NCBI GenBank assembly: GCA_030595585.1
Contig: JAUVCY010000057.1
Coordinates: forward strand, 1 to 8,825
From: Thermoplasmatota archaeon
GTDB lineage: Archaea > Thermoplasmatota > Penumbrarchaeia > Penumbrarchaeales > Penumbrarchaeaceae
Length of the DNA: 8,825 nt
Direction: 5' to 3'
Below, in pieces: positions 5,123-8,825 of the stretch. The notes under the pieces were generated by a model, which saw only the letters and a list, made by a program, of their open reading frames with translations, made no database searches and had not been told where the DNA came from. A program made the translations under genes and the position numbers. Position 1 is the first letter of the stretch. Each line of letters starts with the position of its first letter.

Positions 5123-6652
5123 ATGCTCAAGCCAACAAGCAAGAGGATGTCAGGTCTCAAGGAGGTGCTGGCCAGTGTGCTCGAGAGTACGAGGCCCTCC
5201 CCCCGCGAGAGGGAGGCCATTATCAGAGTGGGCAGAGAGCTTCTGTCCAAGGTGGAGGAGGCCACTCGGCAGGCCTGTGATATCGATGTGAGGCCGGTCA
5301 TGGCCGGATCGGTGGCCAAGGGGACCATGATGAAGGACCCGGACCTGGATATCTTCCTGCTGTTCCCTCCCGGTACCGACCATGATACTCTGGAAAGGCT
5401 GGGCTTGGAGATCGGGACCAGGTCCCTTGACAGGCCTACCAGGAAGTACACCCAGCATCCATACATCACGGGTGGTTTCGGGGGATTCGCGGCGGATATT
5501 GTCCCATGCCTTGACATCAAAAAAGGCGGCAAGGTCCAGACCGCCGTGGACCGCACCCCGCATCATACCGAGTACGTCGGGTCCAGGTTGACCGAAGGGA
5601 TGGAGGCGGAGGTGGTACTTCTCAAATCGTTCCTCAAAGGGATAGGCGCCTATGGGGCCGAGGAGACCGTCAGGGGTTTCAGCGGCTACCTTGCCGAGCT
5701 GATGGTCCTCTATTTCGGTGGGTTCATACCGGTTCTCACGCACCTCTCCTCCCTTGAGGTAAAAGGGCCTGCGCCTGGGGGATGCGAGGAGATAAGGTCC
5801 GAAAATACCGGGGACGATCCATTGGAACCCCTGCTGTTCGACCGGAGAGACCTCCTCGATCAGGCGCCCGTTGAAAAGAGAAGATACCTGGAGCTGTTCC
5901 GGAACGATCGCTACATCGTCATCGATCCCATCGACCCCGGGAGGAACGTCGCCTCGCCGATAGCGTCACAGACCCTTGACCTGATCATAAGGGCCTGTTC
6001 CTCTTTTCTCGGTGATCCCTCCCTGGGATACTTCCACCCCTTCACCAAGAGGCCGAACCGCCCGGAGGAGGGCACCCGGAACGATCTGAAGGGCGGCGTG
6101 TTGGTATCGGTCCCGCTTCCCGAAGGGGACCCCGGAATGATCATGTCCCAGCTGAGAAAGGACCTCATCAAGGCCTCCAGGGAGCTTGTCAGGGGGGGCT
6201 TTGATGATGTCAGGATGAGGTACCTGATCTCGATGCCGTCAGGGCACCCGTTGGATCCCAACTACCTCAAGGGGAGGTATGTCTGGGAGGGTGGATCTGA
6301 CGGCCCAAGGATATTCATCTCACTGGACGCGGATCCCGCCATCCTCGATGAGGAGTTCGTCCATTCGGGACCTCCCGTAGGCAACAGGCAGGGGGATAAT
6401 TTCAGGAGCAAGCATGGTCGGGAGAACGTTTTCGAACAGGATGGCAATCTGATGGTCCGGAAGAGGAGAACGCTCCGTGAGGTGGGCCCGATGTTCTTGA
6501 GATATTGGAACGACGCCTCACACCCCTCGGGGTTCAAGGGTATCGAGCCCACTTTCCATCCAGAGGGCGAGGCCGGAACCACCTGGTTGCAAGGCGTGCT
6601 TCAACGTGGGCAGGACCTCTGGGACCACCCCCTCAATGGTAAGGTTAATTAG
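5120..6652 (+). CDS. cca: CCA-adding enzyme, archaeal class I (tRNA nucleotidyltransferase)
   Basis: It adds or repairs the 3'-terminal CCA of tRNAs using CTP and ATP without a nucleic-acid template. The N-terminal nucleotidyltransferase domain shows the signature GSVAKGT (63-69), then DPDLDIFLLFP with Asp75 and Asp77, and the third carboxylate Asp126 in AADIVP. H149-TEYV and the FSGYLAELMVLYFG stretch (187-200) are hallmarks of the archaeal family, and DPIDPGRNVAS follows near 271-281. The spacing of these residues matches, with a constant offset of 16, the catalytic positions I recall for the Archaeoglobus enzyme (59, 61, 110, 133). At 510 residues it is longer than the roughly 440 typical of the family. 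The ATG at 5120 lies 24 bases after a TATA box, suggesting a leaderless message; the next codon is also ATG. The tail domain is intact to a TAG/TAA-rich end. It leads, after 70 bases, into the transketolase operon. Confidence 0.95.
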   Translation: MMLKPTSKRMSGLKEVLASVLESTRPSPREREAIIRVGRELLSKVEEATRQACDIDVRPVMAGSVAKGTMMKDPDLDIFLLFPPGTDHDTLERLGLEIGTRSLDRPTRKYTQHPYITGGFGGFAADIVPCLDIKKGGKVQTAVDRTPHHTEYVGSRLTEGMEAEVVLLKSFLKGIGAYGAEETVRGFSGYLAELMVLYFGGFIPVLTHLSSLEVKGPAPGGCEEIRSENTGDDPLEPLLFDRRDLLDQAPVEKRRYLELFRNDRYIVIDPIDPGRNVASPIASQTLDLIIRACSSFLGDPSLGYFHPFTKRPNRPEEGTRNDLKGGVLVSVPLPEGDPGMIMSQLRKDLIKASRELVRGGFDDVRMRYLISMPSGHPLDPNYLKGRYVWEGGSDGPRIFISLDADPAILDEEFVHSGPPVGNRQGDNFRSKHGRENVFEQDGNLMVRKRRTLREVGPMFLRYWNDASHPSGFKGIEPTFHPEGEAGTTWLQGVLQRGQDLWDHPLNGKVN

Positions 6653-6722
6653 ACTGCATAGGATACCCCCGTCACCGCCTTTCCCCCCACCATGGGCGGC
6701 TTGTGATAACGCAGTGGAGTTG
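6653..6722 (+). other. Short gap between cca and tktN
   Basis: These 70 bases contain a C-rich pyrimidine tract (TTTCCCCCC, about 6680-6688) flanked by CCGCC (6675-6679) and GGCGG (6695-6699), which could pair as a 5-bp stem. A weak AT stretch (TTAATTAG, around the cca stop) could serve as a TATA box for tktN, but nothing matches the consensus well. The operon may simply be read through from cca. Confidence 0.35.
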
Positions 6723-7589
6723 ATGTTATTGGCGTTCGACAGAAACGATTACTGGTCTGACCTGGAAAGCAGCGTATCGACCCTGACACCCATAACCGTG
6801 GAGGCCAGGAAATGGATAGTGAAGATGATACACGCAGCTCGATCCGGGCACCCCGGCGGATCACTATCTACCGTGGAGGTTCTGACAGCACTGTACTATG
6901 AGGTCATGAGGCATGACCCCGGAAACCCAACGTGGTCCGACAGGGACAGGTTCGTTCTATCCAAGGGGCATGGGGCACCAGCCCTCTACACCACCCTGGC
7001 CATGTGTGGATATTTCGAGACGGAGGAGCTGATGACCCTGCGTCAGCTCGGGAGCAGGCTTCAGGGCCATCCCAGCATGAACAAGACCCCGGGCGTCGAT
7101 ATGTCCACCGGGTCCCTCGGACAGGGGCTCTCGATCGCTATCGGCATGGCCCTTGGCGCCAGACTGGACAGGAAGGATTACAGGGTGTACTGCATGCTTG
7201 GGGATGGGGAGATACAGGAGGGCCAGATCTGGGAGGCTGCCATGGCCGCGGCCCACTACAAGGTCGATAACCTGTGTGCCATTCTGGACCGCAATCAGCT
7301 TCAGATAGACGGGCCCACGGAGAACATCATGTCCCTTTCCCCGATATATTCGAAGTTCAAGGCCTTCGGCTGGCACGTTATCGAGGTCAACGGCCACGAT
7401 CTCAAGGAGATCCTCATGGCCTTCAAGGAGGCCTCCAGGATCCACGGAAAACCAACGATCATTATCGCCAATACGGTAAAGGGAAAGGGGATCTCGTTCA
7501 TGGAAGGGTCCCTCAAGTTCCACGGAAAGGCGCCCAGCGACGAGGAGCTTGAACAGGCCCTTGAAGAGCTTGGAGGTGATGTCCGATGA
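6723..7589 (+). CDS. Transketolase N-terminal subunit (thiamine diphosphate-binding half)
   Basis: This 288-residue protein is the first half of a split transketolase, which moves two-carbon ketol units between sugar phosphates. It carries the TPP pyrophosphate/Mg motif GDG (160-162) through Asn191 (LDRNQ), plus conserved histidines in SGHPGGS (His43), KGHGAP (His83) and QGHPS (His116). In full-length enzymes this half is fused to the pyrimidine-binding half; here that is the next gene, and both are needed to form the active site. The frame is open back to a GTG at 6606 inside cca, but that region encodes a proline-rich stretch (PPSPPFPPPW) unlike transketolase. I chose the ATG at 6723, with GTGGAG just before it; in-frame GTG and TTG at 6714 and 6720 are alternatives. 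It overlaps tktC by four bases (ATGA). It might instead act on other ketose donors, but no specific evidence suggests so. Confidence 0.93.
   Translation: MLLAFDRNDYWSDLESSVSTLTPITVEARKWIVKMIHAARSGHPGGSLSTVEVLTALYYEVMRHDPGNPTWSDRDRFVLSKGHGAPALYTTLAMCGYFETEELMTLRQLGSRLQGHPSMNKTPGVDMSTGSLGQGLSIAIGMALGARLDRKDYRVYCMLGDGEIQEGQIWEAAMAAAHYKVDNLCAILDRNQLQIDGPTENIMSLSPIYSKFKAFGWHVIEVNGHDLKEILMAFKEASRIHGKPTIIIANTVKGKGISFMEGSLKFHGKAPSDEELEQALEELGGDVR
7572..7580 (+). promoter_or_regulatory. Strong Shine-Dalgarno sequence for tktC
   Basis: GGAGGTGAT, a near-complete complement of the archaeal 16S rRNA tail, lies inside the end of tktN, five bases before the tktC ATG at 7586. It supports that start and suggests tktC is efficiently re-initiated, which would help the two subunits be made in equal amounts. 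Confidence 0.75.
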
Positions 7590-8530
7590 CATGGGAGCTG
7601 AAGAACATGAGGCCGGGCTACGGGGAGGCCCTCAAGGAGCTGGGAAAGAGGTACAGCCAGGTCGTCGCGCTGAACGCGGACCTCTCCGGGTCCACGCAGA
7701 TGGCCCAGTTCGGAAATGACTTCCCCGAGAGGTTCTTCAATGTGGGGATCGCAGAGCAGAACATGATGGGGATATCCGCGGGACTTGCCACTACGGGTAA
7801 GATCGTGTTCGCATCCACTTTTGCCATGTTCGCCACGGGGAGGGCGTACGATCAGATCAGGCAGTCCATCGCATATCCCAAGCTGAACGTGAAGATAGTG
7901 GCCACCCATGCCGGGATCACCGTGGGTGGTGACGGCGCCTCACACCAGATGCACGAGGACCTCGCATTGATGAGGGTCATACCTCACATGACGGTGATCG
8001 CTCCCGCCGACTACTACGAGACAAAGAGCGTGATCATGAAGATCGCGGAGACCCCTGGCCCGTTCTACGTGAGGCTGGGAAGGACGGACACCCCCGTGAT
8101 ATACGATGAGGACCACGAGTTCAAGATCGGCGTGGCCGATACCCTGAAGGATGGAGATGACGTCACGATAATCGCGATGGGGCTTATGGTAAGCAAGGCC
8201 CTGGAGGCCGCCAAGGTGCTCAAGAGGGAGGATATCTCCACAAGGGTCATCAACATGTCATCCATCAAGCCCATCGACAAGAACTCAATAATCAAGGCCG
8301 CCAGGGATACGGGGGCCATCGTGACCGCAGAGGAGCACAACATGATCGTGGGTATGGGCTCTGCGGTGGCGGAGGTCCTTGCGGACTCCTCCCCGGTCCC
8401 CCAGAGCAGGGTGGGCATCCCGAACGTCTTCGGGGAGTCCGGCGAATCCGAGGAGCTGATGGAGGCCTACGGGCTGAAGGTCGACCACCTGGTGGAGAAG
8501 GCAAAATATACGGTATCAATGAAGAGGTGA
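7586..8530 (+). CDS. Transketolase C-terminal subunit (pyrimidine-binding and C-terminal domains)
   Basis: This 314-residue protein supplies the second half of the split transketolase. The catalytic glutamate that activates the thiamine diphosphate aminopyrimidine is Glu57 in NVGIAEQNM. The downstream ATHAGITVGGDGASHQMHEDLAL region (106-128) is the characteristic transketolase/DXS-like segment, with His120 and His123. Residues from about 190 onward form the transketolase C-terminal domain (DVTIIAMGLMVSKALEAA, then EEHNMIVGMGSAVAEVLAD). Length and motifs are normal for archaeal C-subunits. A DXS role is unlikely because the N-half is a separate transketolase-type protein and transaldolase follows; archaea also make isoprenoids by the mevalonate route. 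The start overlaps the tktN stop as ATGA, and the stop TGA forms part of the tal ribosome binding site. Confidence 0.94.
   Translation: MTWELKNMRPGYGEALKELGKRYSQVVALNADLSGSTQMAQFGNDFPERFFNVGIAEQNMMGISAGLATTGKIVFASTFAMFATGRAYDQIRQSIAYPKLNVKIVATHAGITVGGDGASHQMHEDLALMRVIPHMTVIAPADYYETKSVIMKIAETPGPFYVRLGRTDTPVIYDEDHEFKIGVADTLKDGDDVTIIAMGLMVSKALEAAKVLKREDISTRVINMSSIKPIDKNSIIKAARDTGAIVTAEEHNMIVGMGSAVAEVLADSSPVPQSRVGIPNVFGESGESEELMEAYGLKVDHLVEKAKYTVSMKR
8525..8530 (+). promoter_or_regulatory. Shine-Dalgarno sequence for transaldolase, overlapping the tktC stop
   Basis: GGTGA-type sequence (AGGTGA, preceded by G) ends with the tktC stop codon and sits four bases before the tal ATG at 8535. The overlap indicates translational coupling within one message. 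Confidence 0.65.
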
Positions 8531-8534
8531 TAGG

Positions 8535-8825
8535 ATGAAACTATTTCTTGACACGGCGAACATCGATCAAATCAGGGAAGGCGCGAAGCTGGGAGTCATA
8601 GACGGCGTAACGACGAACCCCTCACTGATCGCAAAGGAGGGAAGGAAGTTCGAGGACGTTGTAGAGGAGATCTGCCAGATCGTGGATGGACCCATCTCCG
8701 CCGAGGTCATCTCTCCCAACGCAGAGGATATGGTGGAGGAGGCGAAGAAACTCTCCACGATCCACACGAACATCGTTATCAAGATCCCCATGAACCTGGA
8801 GGGACTCAAAGCCACCAAGATGTGC
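8535..8825 (+). CDS. tal: Transaldolase, TalC/MipB (fructose-6-phosphate aldolase-like) family, partial
   Basis: The first 97 codons are present; the rest (the family is usually about 215-225 residues) lies beyond the right edge. MKLFLDTANIDQIREG with Asp6, GVTTNPSLIAKEG (24-36) and Lys83 in IVIKIPM are the hallmarks of this small class I aldolase barrel; Lys83 is the Schiff-base lysine. It would transfer the dihydroxyacetone unit from fructose-6-phosphate or sedoheptulose-7-phosphate, completing the non-oxidative pentose phosphate route with the two transketolase subunits. Some relatives act instead as fructose-6-phosphate aldolases; the residues that separate the two activities are mostly outside the visible part. 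After the lysine the usual IPMT reads IPMN, a small departure. Operon position directly after tktC supports the transaldolase role. Confidence 0.92.
   Translation, partial: MKLFLDTANIDQIREGAKLGVIDGVTTNPSLIAKEGRKFEDVVEEICQIVDGPISAEVISPNAEDMVEEAKKLSTIHTNIVIKIPMNLEGLKATKMC

Noticed and set aside
4909..5556. A minus-strand frame spanning the hydrolase/cca promoter gap
   Set aside because: It runs through both the hydrolase and cca coding regions in the wrong frame and across a clear divergent promoter.
5150..5743. A 197-codon minus-strand open frame inside cca
   Set aside because: It is antisense to the conserved nucleotidyltransferase domain and shows no family features.
6606..6722. N-terminal extension of tktN starting inside cca
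   Set aside because: The extension is proline-rich and unlike transketolase, and it would overlap the end of cca; the start at 6723 gives the usual family N-terminus.
6957..7592. A 211-codon minus-strand open frame opposite tktN
   Set aside because: The sense strand encodes an intact TPP-binding domain; the antisense product has no recognisable features.

Overview
The window reads as ordinary chromosome of an archaeon, most likely a member of the Thermoplasmata / Thermoplasmatota. The evidence is a membrane-anchored LonB-type protease, a class I (archaeal) CCA-adding enzyme, TATA-like promoter elements in place of bacterial -35/-10 boxes, and a split transketolase followed by a small TalC/MipB-type transaldolase, an arrangement I recall from Thermoplasma relatives. 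The phylum call is inference; the archaeal call is firm. Coding regions look moderately GC-rich and the gaps between genes are clearly richer in A/T. I saw no insertion sequence, CRISPR array, rRNA or tRNA.

Layout. Bases 1-1764 (minus) hold the first 588 codons of a secreted, multidomain beta-sandwich surface protein whose C-terminus lies beyond the left edge. Bases 1765-2051 are a 287-base AT-rich gap with two TATA-like elements and two perfect inverted repeats. LonB (minus, 2052-4049) follows. A 162-base gap (4050-4211) separates lonB from a divergent small single-pass membrane protein (plus, 4212-4409). That gene meets a metallo-beta-lactamase-fold hydrolase (minus, 4410-5057) stop codon to stop codon. 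The hydrolase and the CCA-adding enzyme (plus, 5120-6652) diverge from a 62-base promoter region. Downstream of cca, on the same strand, are transketolase N-half (6723-7589), transketolase C-half (7586-8530) and the start of transaldolase (8535 to the right edge).

How the genes fit together. The last three form a tight operon for the non-oxidative pentose phosphate interconversions that link glycolytic sugars to ribose-5-phosphate and erythrose-4-phosphate. tktN and tktC overlap by four bases, and tal begins four bases after the tktC stop codon, with strong Shine-Dalgarno sequences at both junctions. LonB is the membrane-bound ATP-dependent protease of archaea. Cca makes or repairs the CCA ends of tRNAs. 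The surface protein, the small membrane protein and the hydrolase have no assigned substrate. I found no convincing new multi-gene system. The points most worth a second look are the paired dyads at the surface-protein promoter, the nested dyads at the hydrolase/cca promoter, and the unassigned small membrane protein beside lonB.
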